64,000 nt of DNA from UBA8389 sp942493385 (lineage in GTDB: Bacteria > Bacteroidota > Bacteroidia > Bacteroidales > UBA1402). Shown here piece after piece: positions 16,180 to 24,170 of this stretch. The first letter of the stretch is position 1. Each line of letters starts with the position of its first letter. The translations under genes were made by a program, and so were the position numbers. The notes below the pieces were generated by a model. That model made no database searches, was not told the origin of the DNA, and saw only the letters and a list, made by a program, of their open reading frames with translations. Location of the stretch: NCBI GenBank assembly GCA_942493385.1, contig OW818699.1:1612001-1676000 (forward strand), written 5' to 3'.

Positions 16180-17488
16180 TTTGGTGGTTTTCTTTGAAGA
16201 TTTCTAGATTCGATCGCATTTCTGGGAATTGCTCTTCCTTTACGAAGGAGGTGCAGATGCGTAGGCCTTCTTCGTTGCTTCCGGTTGAATTAAGTGCGAT
16301 GGCGCTGATGCCATAGTACAGTAGTTCCCGCATCAACTCGCTGCCTTTAAAGCCCGGATAGGCTACCGTAAAGTAAAAACCGTCGGCAATTTCTTCACCC
16401 AGGTCGTTGTCGTAAACAATGCTGAACCCATTGTCGATAAAGCATTTCTTGGCTTTGTTCGCCCTCAATCCATATATTCCAACTTCGAACAGGAAGTTGA
16501 ATTCGTCGTCGCATGCCGCTTTCATCAGAGCAGTCATGGCGTATTGGGCAGAATGGCTGGTGCCGGCTGAAAGTCCGTATAGCATTCGGGCCACAAGGGC
16601 ATGACCGAAGGTTCCGTTACCATATCGCTTAGCTAGACCAGGGTAAGATCGGTTGTTAAGTTTCTCCGAGACGGCCAGAAAACCAATGCGTTGACCGGCA
16701 TAGCTGAACGCTTTAGAGCCGGAAATTAGTAACACGTAGTTATCCGTGTAGCGCGCCACGCTTGCCTGAAAGGGTGTTTGAAATGGCCGGCTCAGGTCTT
16801 TGCGGAAGTCCATGGCGAAATAGGCCAGATCCTCCAGCACGATCACATCGTATTTGGTGGCCAGTTCACCAATAATCTGCAATTCACTTTCCTGCAGGCA
16901 GAACCAGGCCGGATTATTCGGGTTGGAGTAAATCAAGGCTGAAATGTGCCCTTGGCTAAGGTGACGCTCCAATTCTTCACGCAGTGCTTCGCCACGAAAG
17001 TGAAAGGCGTCGAACGATTCGTAGGGTGTGTCGAGCATCACCAATTGTTGCTTCTGCACCGGAAAACCTGGATCGATAAAAAGGACGGTGGTTTTTTCTG
17101 AACTCAATTGTCTGGCAGTCATGAAACAGGCGATGGTGCCTTGCATGGAGCCGACCACCGGTGTGCAACAGCTCGAGGGTACGTCCACACCAATAAATGC
17201 CTTGACAAACCTTGATGCTTGCTCCTTGAATGCCGGAACGCCTTCCAACGGGGGGTAAATCGATGCAACACCGTTCTGTAAGGCCTCGATTTCTGCCTTC
17301 ACTCCAATTTGTGAAGCGGGTAATCCTGGAACGCCCATTTCCATTCGCGCCATTTTCCTACCCGACCTTTTTTCGATTTCATTGGCCACTCCGACCATTT
17401 CACGGATGGTAACTTTGCTGAAATCAGGTAGATGGAATTCGTTGATGATGGTTTCTACGAGCGTACGATCAAATGGCGTTTCTTTCAT
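16169..17488 (-). CDS. pyridoxal-phosphate-dependent aminotransferase class I/II
   Basis: This is a fold-type I PLP enzyme of 439 residues from the ATG at 17488. An in-frame extension to 17560 is rejected because a -7 element at 17509-17516 lies inside it. Motifs include GSMQGTIACFMTAR, ALIYSNPNNPAW (PLP-site Asn), VLEDLAYFAMD (Asp pairing with the pyridine N) and SGSKAFSYAGQRIGF with the Schiff-base lysine. The C-terminal arginine contact is in GLRICTSF. The substrate cannot be read from sequence; aspartate, aromatic or branched-chain aminotransferase are possible. Its 3' end overlaps gcvT by 11 bases. Confidence 0.9.
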   Translation of the reverse strand: MKETPFDRTLVETIINEFHLPDFSKVTIREMVGVANEIEKRSGRKMARMEMGVPGLPASQIGVKAEIEALQNGVASIYPPLEGVPAFKEQASRFVKAFIGVDVPSSCCTPVVGSMQGTIACFMTARQLSSEKTTVLFIDPGFPVQKQQLVMLDTPYESFDAFHFRGEALREELERHLSQGHISALIYSNPNNPAWFCLQESELQIIGELATKYDVIVLEDLAYFAMDFRKDLSRPFQTPFQASVARYTDNYVLLISGSKAFSYAGQRIGFLAVSEKLNNRSYPGLAKRYGNGTFGHALVARMLYGLSAGTSHSAQYAMTALMKAACDDEFNFLFEVGIYGLRANKAKKCFIDNGFSIVYDNDLGEEIADGFYFTVAYPGFKGSELMRELLYYGISAIALNSTGSNEEGLRICTSFVKEEQFPEMRSNLEIFKENHQIIS

Positions 17489-17508
17489 TGCAGGTGTTAT
17501 TGTTCCTG

Positions 17509-17516
17509 CAAAAGTA
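17509..17516 (-). promoter_or_regulatory. -7 element of the aminotransferase gene
   Basis: The minus strand reads TACTTTTG. A TTTG lies about 17 bases further upstream. The box is 20 bases from the chosen ATG at 17488 and decides that start against the longer reading. Confidence 0.6.
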
Positions 17517-17554
17517 CAAAAAACCTGCGGAGGCAAAAAAAGTTTTTCAAATCC

Positions 17555-17584
17555 TTGCAATTCCCACTAATCTCCCTATCTTTG
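17555..17584 (+). promoter_or_regulatory. promoter of tRNA-Asp
   Basis: TTG at 17555-17557 is followed after 19 bases by TATCTTTG at 17577-17584. The -7 box ends 38 bases before the mature tRNA 5' end. The layout equals that of the SRP RNA promoter. Confidence 0.75.
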
Positions 17585-17622
17585 CACCCGCAATCCGATA
17601 ACGAAAGCAACCTTCAAAAAAC

Positions 17623-17696
17623 GGTGTGGTAGTTCAGCTGGTTAGAATACCTGCCTGTCACGCAGGGGGTCGCGGGTTCGAGTCCCGTCCATACCG
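17623..17696 (+). tRNA. tRNA-Asp (anticodon GTC)
   Basis: The acceptor stem GGTGTGG pairs with CCATACC with one G-T wobble, and the discriminator is G as expected for Asp. The anticodon stem CCTGC/GCAGG holds the loop CTGTCAC with anticodon GTC, and the T arm is CGGG-TTCGAGT-CCCG. CCA is not encoded. A promoter lies upstream and a hairpin terminator directly downstream, so it is transcribed alone. Confidence 0.97.
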
Positions 17697-17700
17697 CAAG

Positions 17701-17730
17701 AAAGCGATTCAGAAATGAGTCGCTTTTTTT
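17701..17730 (+). terminator. intrinsic terminator after tRNA-Asp
   Basis: AAAGCGATTC (17701-17710) pairs with GAGTCGCTTT (17717-17726) with one wobble pair, around a 6-base loop. A run of T extends to 17730. It starts 4 bases after the tRNA. Confidence 0.85.
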
Positions 17731-17775
17731 GTGCCTCTCTTTCCCAAATGGAGGCTAGGTGAATCGAAAAATGAG

Positions 17776-17783
17776 TACATTTG
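17776..17783 (+). promoter_or_regulatory. -7 element of the repeat lipoprotein gene
   Basis: TACATTTG matches TAnnTTTG and ends 34 bases before the ATG at 17818. No -33 TTG was found at the expected spacing. Confidence 0.5.
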
Positions 17784-17817
17784 AATCATATTGAGAAACA
17801 CTTAGATTAATACTACC

Positions 17818-20664
17818 ATGAAGAAACAAAACATTTCGATAATAGCTTTGTGTTGTATTCTTATGTCAATGACTTACTTATTCGATAGCTGTGTAAAAGA
17901 AGACACTTTTATCAAAGCCACAATAGAAACAAGTCAAGTTACGTCAATTACTGAAGCTACTGCAACTTGTGGAGGTTTTATCTCCGATGATGGTGGAAGT
18001 GATGTCACCGCCCGAGGTATATGTTGGAATACATCTCCAAATCCAACAGTTGAGAATGATACAACTATTGATGCAGCTGGCACTGGCCCGTTTACAAGCG
18101 TTATCAAAGGATTATCACCATTCAAAACATATTATGTAAGGGCTTATGCTACAAACAGAGGTGGGACAGCATATGGCCTGCAAATGACCTTCACCACAAA
18201 AACGCTGACATTTACTACAATTCCTGCATCATTTATTATGGCAGAGTCCGTAATAAGTGGGGGAATGATTTCTTCTGATGGAGATAGCCTCACAATTCTT
18301 GATCGTGGAGTATGCTGGAGTATGCTTCCCTACCCAACGATAACTGACAGTTCGACACATGATGGAAGGGGAAAAGGCTCGTATACAAGCACTTTAATAG
18401 GGTTAAAACCCTTTACTACCTATTTTGCTCGTGCTTATGTCACCAACAGCGTAGGTACAACCTATGGAAATGATATAAGTTTCACTACCCAGAACGGTAT
18501 TGTTGGTTTTACAACTGAGCCTGCAACAACAATAACAGCAACCACGGCATTCTTATCTGCCAATATAACAGGCGATGGAGGCTCATTAATTTCAGAATGT
18601 GGTTTTTGTTACAGTACTTCAACAGTTCCATCATTGACAAACAAAAAGATTTTTAGTGGTGGCAACTCTGGCATAATTTCTTTAAGTTTATCTGAGTTAA
18701 CAGCAAATACCACCTATCATGTTTGGACTTATGGCATCAATAATGTTGATACCACCTTTAGCAATGAAGTTATATTCAAAACGAAAGATGGCATTATTGG
18801 TTTAAATACGCCTGCAGCATCACTAATAAGTGCATCAGATGCAACAATAACAAGTGCGATCACAGATGATGGTGGGTCTCAAATTTCAGAGTGCGGATTT
18901 TGTTGGAGTACTATTAATAAACCATCACTAGCAAACAAAAAAATATACACTGGTGAAAAATCTGGCATTATTAGTGTCGAGTTATCAGAATTAAGTGCAA
19001 ATACAAATTATTATGTTTGGGCATATGGCATTAATAAAATTGACACCACATATAGTGATAGAATTATCTTGACAACTCGTGATGGGGTGACAAGATTTAG
19101 TGATCCGGTTTTATCTTCCAATGGTACAACAACAGCCATATTTAATGGTGCGATTACAGATAATGCTGGTTCACCGGTTACAGAATGCGGATTCAGTTGG
19201 CATTCTTCACTCAATCCCGCAGAAGAATTTCAGCAAAAAGCTACTGCGATAAATAATGGTGCTTTTAGTTGCACATTGTTTGGTTTAACATCAGAGACGA
19301 TGTACTATGTGCGTGCTTATGCCAAAAACGGTGTTGGAATATCCTATAGTAATGAAGTAAGTTTTACAACGGAACCTGAGACTACAGGTGATGGCTCATT
19401 GAATAACCCATTTTTTGTAAATCAGGCCATTTCAAAGCAAGGTGAAACAAGCCCCAAATGGGTATTTGGCTATATTGTTGGCTCTGTAAAGAGTGGCATC
19501 AACGCTGGGAATCCCATTAACGGTAATGACGATATCAGTTGGACATCAGCGCATATGAACAACACTTTGGTTGTTGCTGCGAAATCCCAGGAGAGCAATT
19601 GGTCAAGATGTTTGGTTGTCAATCTACCTGCAGGGTCTGCCATACGTGAATCAGCAAATCTTGTTGATAATCCAACAAATTTTGGTCGAGTATTGGGGGT
19701 CTACGGTACATTTGAGAACTACCTTGGCGGAGCCGGTGTAACAGTGGCATCGGGTTCCGCCGGTGAATATTGGCTGGATCACCAGCCAGTCTTGGTGGAA
19801 GGTAACGGAACGCAGGCTCAACCTTATACGGTGGCACAGGTCAAAGCCAAACAGAATGAAACGGCAAAATGGGTTTCCGGTTATATTGTCGGCTACATCT
19901 ATACGACAACCTCACCCTATACTTATACATATTCGGCTACGGGTGCTGGCTCTACCAACATTCTCATTGCAGACAGTCCCACCGAAACCGTGGATGGTAA
20001 CTGCGTACCAGTTCAGTTGCCCATCGGTGTCATTAGGGATGGCTTAAGCTTGTCTACCAAACCTGCGAATCTAGGAAAGAGAGTCACTTTAAAAGGAGAC
20101 CTATTAGCTTATTTCAGCGTACCTGGTGTGAAAACACTGACGGCTTATACGTTGGAGGGTGAAACACCTGTTGTTGAGCCAACACCGATATTCTCGGAGG
20201 CATTCTCGGGAACGTTGGGTGCGTTTTCGCCTATCAGTGTTGTCGGTGCTCAACTTTGGGCAGGCTCCTCCTACGGAGCAATCATGAATGGTTATGTAAA
20301 TTCTACTTGCAATACTAATGAAGACTGGTTGATATCTCCCGCTATCAACTTGATTGGAAAATCCTCTGCTGTTCTAAGTTTTATGCATACAATTAACAAA
20401 GGTTTAGTAGCCAATTTATCATCCAACCATACTGTTTGGGTCAGTAACAATTATTATTCGGGTGCGCCTTCTACAGCAACCTGGACAAAGGTGAGCATTC
20501 CAACTTATCCTGGTGGTGCTGATTGGACGTTTGTAAGTAGTGGAAATATTGCGTTGCCTGCTACCGTGCTCGGTAACAGCAATTGCAGGATTGCGTTCAA
20601 GTACTTGTGCTCAACAACGGAAGCTTCAACTTGGGAAATAAAGTCGCTTAATATTGTGCCTTAA
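17818..20664 (+). CDS. FN3-like repeat lipoprotein with DUF6359 and choice-of-anchor domains
   Basis: This is a 948-residue surface or periplasmic lipoprotein with lipobox LFDSC (Cys25). Five FN3-like repeats of about 93 residues span roughly 36-127, 130-224, 230-322, 328-420 and 427-519. Each has the pattern GG-ITDDGG-CGFCWST and ends YYVRAYATN-G-TYG-FTT. Repeats 3 and 4 are nearly identical, a sign of recent duplication. Two DUF6359-like domains follow (523-655, 662-782; each starts with a G-N-PY/F-V-A motif and has KWV-GYIVG). A choice-of-anchor J-like beta-sandwich (790-948; EDWLISPAINL) ends the protein. The repeat half is visibly more A/T-rich than its neighbours. The role is unknown; adhesion or glycan binding is a guess. 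Confidence 0.85.
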   Translation: MKKQNISIIALCCILMSMTYLFDSCVKEDTFIKATIETSQVTSITEATATCGGFISDDGGSDVTARGICWNTSPNPTVENDTTIDAAGTGPFTSVIKGLSPFKTYYVRAYATNRGGTAYGLQMTFTTKTLTFTTIPASFIMAESVISGGMISSDGDSLTILDRGVCWSMLPYPTITDSSTHDGRGKGSYTSTLIGLKPFTTYFARAYVTNSVGTTYGNDISFTTQNGIVGFTTEPATTITATTAFLSANITGDGGSLISECGFCYSTSTVPSLTNKKIFSGGNSGIISLSLSELTANTTYHVWTYGINNVDTTFSNEVIFKTKDGIIGLNTPAASLISASDATITSAITDDGGSQISECGFCWSTINKPSLANKKIYTGEKSGIISVELSELSANTNYYVWAYGINKIDTTYSDRIILTTRDGVTRFSDPVLSSNGTTTAIFNGAITDNAGSPVTECGFSWHSSLNPAEEFQQKATAINNGAFSCTLFGLTSETMYYVRAYAKNGVGISYSNEVSFTTEPETTGDGSLNNPFFVNQAISKQGETSPKWVFGYIVGSVKSGINAGNPINGNDDISWTSAHMNNTLVVAAKSQESNWSRCLVVNLPAGSAIRESANLVDNPTNFGRVLGVYGTFENYLGGAGVTVASGSAGEYWLDHQPVLVEGNGTQAQPYTVAQVKAKQNETAKWVSGYIVGYIYTTTSPYTYTYSATGAGSTNILIADSPTETVDGNCVPVQLPIGVIRDGLSLSTKPANLGKRVTLKGDLLAYFSVPGVKTLTAYTLEGETPVVEPTPIFSEAFSGTLGAFSPISVVGAQLWAGSSYGAIMNGYVNSTCNTNEDWLISPAINLIGKSSAVLSFMHTINKGLVANLSSNHTVWVSNNYYSGAPSTATWTKVSIPTYPGGADWTFVSSGNIALPATVLGNSNCRIAFKYLCSTTEASTWEIKSLNIVP
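18505..19080 (+). repeat. tandem in-frame repeat pair within the FN3-like lipoprotein
   Basis: Protein repeats 3 (about 230-322) and 4 (about 328-420) share long similar runs: SECGFCYSTSTVPSLTNKKI against SECGFCWSTINKPSLANKKI, and SGIISLSLSELTANTTYHVW against SGIISVELSELSANTNYYVW. The other three repeats are clearly more divergent. This points to a late duplication of one unit. Confidence 0.8.
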
Positions 20665-20702
20665 AGGGTATAATTGAAAAGGGAGGGACTGGCCTGTGGG
20701 GT

Positions 20703-20732
20703 ACAAAAAAAGAGCCTGATTTCTCAGACTCT
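20703..20732 (-). terminator. intrinsic terminator for the minus-strand gene 20751-22565
   Basis: On the minus strand AGAGTCTGA and TCAGGCTCT form a 9-pair stem with one G-U pair around a GAAA tetraloop, followed by a run of T (plus-strand A run 20704-20710). In the plus direction the wobble becomes a C-A mismatch, so it works best for the minus-strand gene. Confidence 0.85.
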
Positions 20733-20750
20733 CTTTGCGTTAGGATGGGA

Positions 20751-22565
20751 CTAGATAAGTTGATAGCTCAAACCGATGCTTTTTATCTCATCCGCAGCCA
20801 AACTCAGTTCTTCTGCAAAACGGTGGTGACGAATCAACGACTGCTCATACAAGGAGCGGTAATACGTCACAGCATCCAACATATTGTTAATGAACGTCTT
20901 GTAATAAGATTTTCTTTTTGGATCAGTTGTATCACCCTTGCCTTTTTTAATCTCATCCCGGAGATATTGAATGTAAATTTTCATTTCTGCTATCAACATG
21001 TGCGAACGCTCCTTGTTGGTTATCAGATTGGTTCGGCCGTAAATGTGATCCGTCATTTTTTGTAAAGACACAATTTCAGAGAAGTTGGCAATGTTGGGAC
21101 CCGGACAAACATTCACGGTTCTGAAGTTTTTCAAGAACGGCACATCGTATTTCAAAGAAGCTGCATTGCTCAAACCCACACACAAGCAGTCTTTGACCAC
21201 TACCTGTGCTTTCTTTTCTTCAAATTCTTCTTCGCTCAATCCCTGTAATTTCAATTGATCCAATTTCAGAGTTTGATACTGTTTGGAGGCAGCACAAATG
21301 GGATGTTCTGTAAATTCGGTGTTGAACTGCAGCAATTTTTCTGGACAGGGACTTCCCGGAGTTCCACGAGCAATCAATTCTTTTTTGTTTTGATCGGAAG
21401 TGGTTCCATGTAAATACCAAAAAGGAATTCCCATGGGTGAACAATCGCTCAGTTCCACATCTTTTTCAGTCGCTTTGGACAATAACTGCAAGGAATAATC
21501 ATCGACCGTCGTTGCTTCAGGAACCAATAAAAAGGGTGAGCCCCAACCGGTTGAAGCAATGTCATAGTGCTGACGTAAGAAAGCATCTTCTTCTGACGTG
21601 CCGATTCCACCTTGAACTGAAACCAATACTTCGGGTGTTTTGGTCAAATTTAGACCCGTTTTCTCAAGAATGACGGGTTGATAGAGCGCAAACATTTCTT
21701 GAATGAGTTGCCCCCTATGAAGTTTTAATTCTTCGAGTACCGGTCCGAGCAAATAGCCGTTGGTGGCAAAGGCGTGTCCACCACAATTCAGTCCCGACTC
21801 GATTCTGAATTCGCTGACCCAAACCCCTTTTTTAGCCAAAAATTTTCCCTGAATCAATGCCGAACGATAATCACTTACTTTGATGATGACTTTCTTATTG
21901 AATTGAGAGTTTTCATCGGGATAAAACGTTTCTTTATTCTCCAAATAACCATACAGCCTGGGGTTCATTCCCGCCGATAGAATAATGGCTGAATTTTTCA
22001 AATCGCTGTTGATATAGCCTCTGAGCACCGTTACGGCGTTCGATCCATCGGCAATGACAGCCCCATTTTCATCATAGGTTTCACCATCCACTTTGGTGAG
22101 AATATTGACATCGATACGTCCGGCGACGATTTTTTCTCTCAATTGAGCTTGTTTCTCAACTCTCAGGGAGGGATGCGTGCAAGCCATCATGTCATGATAC
22201 AAGTGCTTGATAATGCTCTTGTCCGGCAACATCTCAAAATACTTGGTAATGTCCGTGCCGATTTCAAACGCCTCGGTTTTAAGTTTGCTCACTTGATCGT
22301 GAACCATTGCCTGAAGCAAGTTTAGATAATCCGTGACACGCTTTGCGCGGTAATCTGGTTCTTGTTTGGTGATGGGTTCGTATGTCAAACCAAATTTCGG
22401 GTAATAGTGAGCCCGCATCGATTCGATCAATCGGTCTTCGATAATGGACAATACCGAGGAAATGCCGAATCGAGCGACTTTAGCCGGTGAGTCAATAGTA
22501 TAAGCAAGTCCCATTACAGGAATGTGGAAGGTGTGGCCCGATTGGGGATTTTCTGTAGAATTCAT
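20751..22565 (-). CDS. Cys-rich nitronate-monooxygenase-like TIM-barrel protein
   Basis: This is a 604-residue protein from the ATG at 22565 (MNSTENPQSGHTFHIPVMGL); a longer frame to 22691 is rejected because the -7 element lies inside it. The middle part resembles FMN-binding 2-nitropropane dioxygenase/PfaD proteins: NCGGHAFATNG (compare AGGH), VLVSVQGGIGTSEEDAF, and TGWGSPFLLVPEAT (compare GTRFLLTPE). The C-terminal third has several cysteines (SDCSPMG, SPCPEK, HPICAAS, KDCLCVG, NVCPGPN) that could bind a metal or cluster. I do not recognise a characterised homologue. The -7 element ends 4 bases before the ATG, so the message may be leaderless. Confidence 0.7.
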   Translation of the reverse strand: MNSTENPQSGHTFHIPVMGLAYTIDSPAKVARFGISSVLSIIEDRLIESMRAHYYPKFGLTYEPITKQEPDYRAKRVTDYLNLLQAMVHDQVSKLKTEAFEIGTDITKYFEMLPDKSIIKHLYHDMMACTHPSLRVEKQAQLREKIVAGRIDVNILTKVDGETYDENGAVIADGSNAVTVLRGYINSDLKNSAIILSAGMNPRLYGYLENKETFYPDENSQFNKKVIIKVSDYRSALIQGKFLAKKGVWVSEFRIESGLNCGGHAFATNGYLLGPVLEELKLHRGQLIQEMFALYQPVILEKTGLNLTKTPEVLVSVQGGIGTSEEDAFLRQHYDIASTGWGSPFLLVPEATTVDDYSLQLLSKATEKDVELSDCSPMGIPFWYLHGTTSDQNKKELIARGTPGSPCPEKLLQFNTEFTEHPICAASKQYQTLKLDQLKLQGLSEEEFEEKKAQVVVKDCLCVGLSNAASLKYDVPFLKNFRTVNVCPGPNIANFSEIVSLQKMTDHIYGRTNLITNKERSHMLIAEMKIYIQYLRDEIKKGKGDTTDPKRKSYYKTFINNMLDAVTYYRSLYEQSLIRHHRFAEELSLAADEIKSIGLSYQLI

Positions 22566-22569
22566 GCTA

Positions 22570-22577
22570 CAAAAGTA
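22570..22577 (-). promoter_or_regulatory. -7 element directly adjacent to a start codon
   Basis: The minus strand reads TACTTTTG, ending only 4 bases before the ATG at 22565. A TTG lies 22 bases further upstream. Transcription would begin at or next to the start codon. Confidence 0.6.
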
Positions 22578-22803
22578 AGCAAATTCTGTGATACTTGCAC
22601 AATGCAATAGATAGTGTGCAAAAATATTTGTGCTTAACCCATCCCGATGTTTGCCTACCCAAGTAACAAACCTATTGAAAACCAAAAACAAAAATCGAGA
22701 TGGGTTTTTGCAATTTCATGTTCTCAATGAACGCTAAAAGTAGAAAGACCTTAAGATTAATGTTTTACAAAATATTTGAAATTTGTTACATTATTCACAT
22801 GTC

Positions 22804-23949
22804 CTAAAAAAGTTTCCCAACTTTGATGATTAGCGGCTCTTTAAGGATAATGGCGCTTTCGGGGCACATTTCCTGACAGCAGTAGCATTTGATACAGATG
22901 GAGTAATCATAAACCGGTGGTTTGGTCTTGTCACCGTTCAGCCAGTTTACCGCTTTCCCTTCCACAGGGCAACTTTGCACGCAGGTGCCGCATTGGTTGC
23001 ACTTTTCGTCTACGATGTACGGTTTTGCGACCAGCCGGTTGTTCATAAACTGAATCATTCTGCCCTTTTTAATCGTTTTCACAGGCGAACGCTCCACGAT
23101 AAAATCCATACAGACGAAATCCTTCAACGCATCGCCCAACAACTCAATGTCCTCTTCCTGATAAACGCCGGCTCCGGTTTCAGCACCAATTAATGTAGTA
23201 GGTACAAAAAGGGGGTTTAAGTTGATCATTCTGCAAGCAGTGGCATCCAGTGCAATAGGGTCTGACGAGAGTAGTATTACGTTCATGGGCCGCGGAGTTC
23301 CGCCTCTTGGTCCGTTGCCTTCCATGGCTACGATGCCATCCATGATGTAAAGTCGCGGTTTTACGTAACTGTTCAAATCAACCAGCATTCGGGCAAAGTC
23401 CGTTGCATCTGGCATTTTTACGTGGAATTCGCCTTTGCGCATGCCAACCACGCAACCAAACTGATTTTTAACTGCACCTGTAAAACGTTCAAGTCCATGT
23501 GTTTTCATTTTCGGCAAACTGATCAGGCCGTCGCTGTCGAGCACTCCGTTGGCTAGGAAGAACTTTTTATTCTGGTTTCCTTCTTCGAAGAATACGTCAC
23601 GACCTTCTTTAAAATCGGCTGTTTCAAGTTTCAGTTCTTCGGCAACAACCGAAATTCCAGCTTTTTTAGCAGCTGCACCAGAAGTGCCGAACCCAGGGGA
23701 ATCGCCGTAGCTGATGCTTGCGCCCGCTGCTTGGAACTGTTCGGCCACGGCACGAAATACCGCAGGATGTGTGGTGACACATTTTTCGGGCACATCTCCG
23801 GCGAGCAAATTTACCTTCAACAGGATTTTTTCATCTGCATTTATAAACGCTCCTACACCACCCAATAGGTCCAATCCTCTAGCAATTGCCTGATTAACTT
23901 CTTGTTGATTGTATGAATTACAGCGAACAACGGCTACTTTACTTTTCAT
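22804..23949 (-). CDS. DUF362 protein with two 4Fe-4S ferredoxin motifs
   Basis: This 381-residue protein has an N-terminal DUF362 domain (MKSKVAVVRCNSY, then KILLKVNLLAGD, GDSPGFGTSG, SLPKMKTHGLERFTGAVKN). The C-terminal ferredoxin-like domain has two Cys sets, CNQCGTCVQSCP and CIKCYCCQEMCP, able to hold two 4Fe-4S clusters. There is no signal peptide, so it is cytoplasmic. DUF362 proteins are thought to act in redox chemistry, but no reaction is established. It precedes the Cys-rich NMO-like gene in the same orientation, but the 238-base gap there contains that gene's own promoter. Confidence 0.9.
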   Translation of the reverse strand: MKSKVAVVRCNSYNQQEVNQAIARGLDLLGGVGAFINADEKILLKVNLLAGDVPEKCVTTHPAVFRAVAEQFQAAGASISYGDSPGFGTSGAAAKKAGISVVAEELKLETADFKEGRDVFFEEGNQNKKFFLANGVLDSDGLISLPKMKTHGLERFTGAVKNQFGCVVGMRKGEFHVKMPDATDFARMLVDLNSYVKPRLYIMDGIVAMEGNGPRGGTPRPMNVILLSSDPIALDATACRMINLNPLFVPTTLIGAETGAGVYQEEDIELLGDALKDFVCMDFIVERSPVKTIKKGRMIQFMNNRLVAKPYIVDEKCNQCGTCVQSCPVEGKAVNWLNGDKTKPPVYDYSICIKCYCCQEMCPESAIILKEPLIIKVGKLF

Positions 23950-24170
23950 TGGAACCTGGTTTTAGTGTTTGTATTTTTGTGAACCTCAAATGTAATGGAA
24001 TATCCGATATTTCTTTTAAAACACAAGCCAACCCCAAGGCTTAGCACATAAAAATTTCATTTTTTTAAACCATAATAAGCCAATAAAACCCAAATAATCA
24101 CTTACTTTGTAGTCTGTTCCTGTACAAATGCTTATTCGGGAATTGTATGAAACCTATGATCGAGTTTGGC

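Noticed and set aside
17818..20664. Phage tail or integrated element, suggested by lower GC and repeats
   Set aside because: No integrase, att site or phage gene nearby; the lipobox and DUF6359 domains fit a host surface protein. The upstream tRNA-Asp has no repeated 3' end in the following sequence that I could see.
24001..24170. Bacteroidota promoter upstream of the CotH gene
   Set aside because: TTACTTTG near 24105 is one base short of TAnnTTTG, so it was not annotated.
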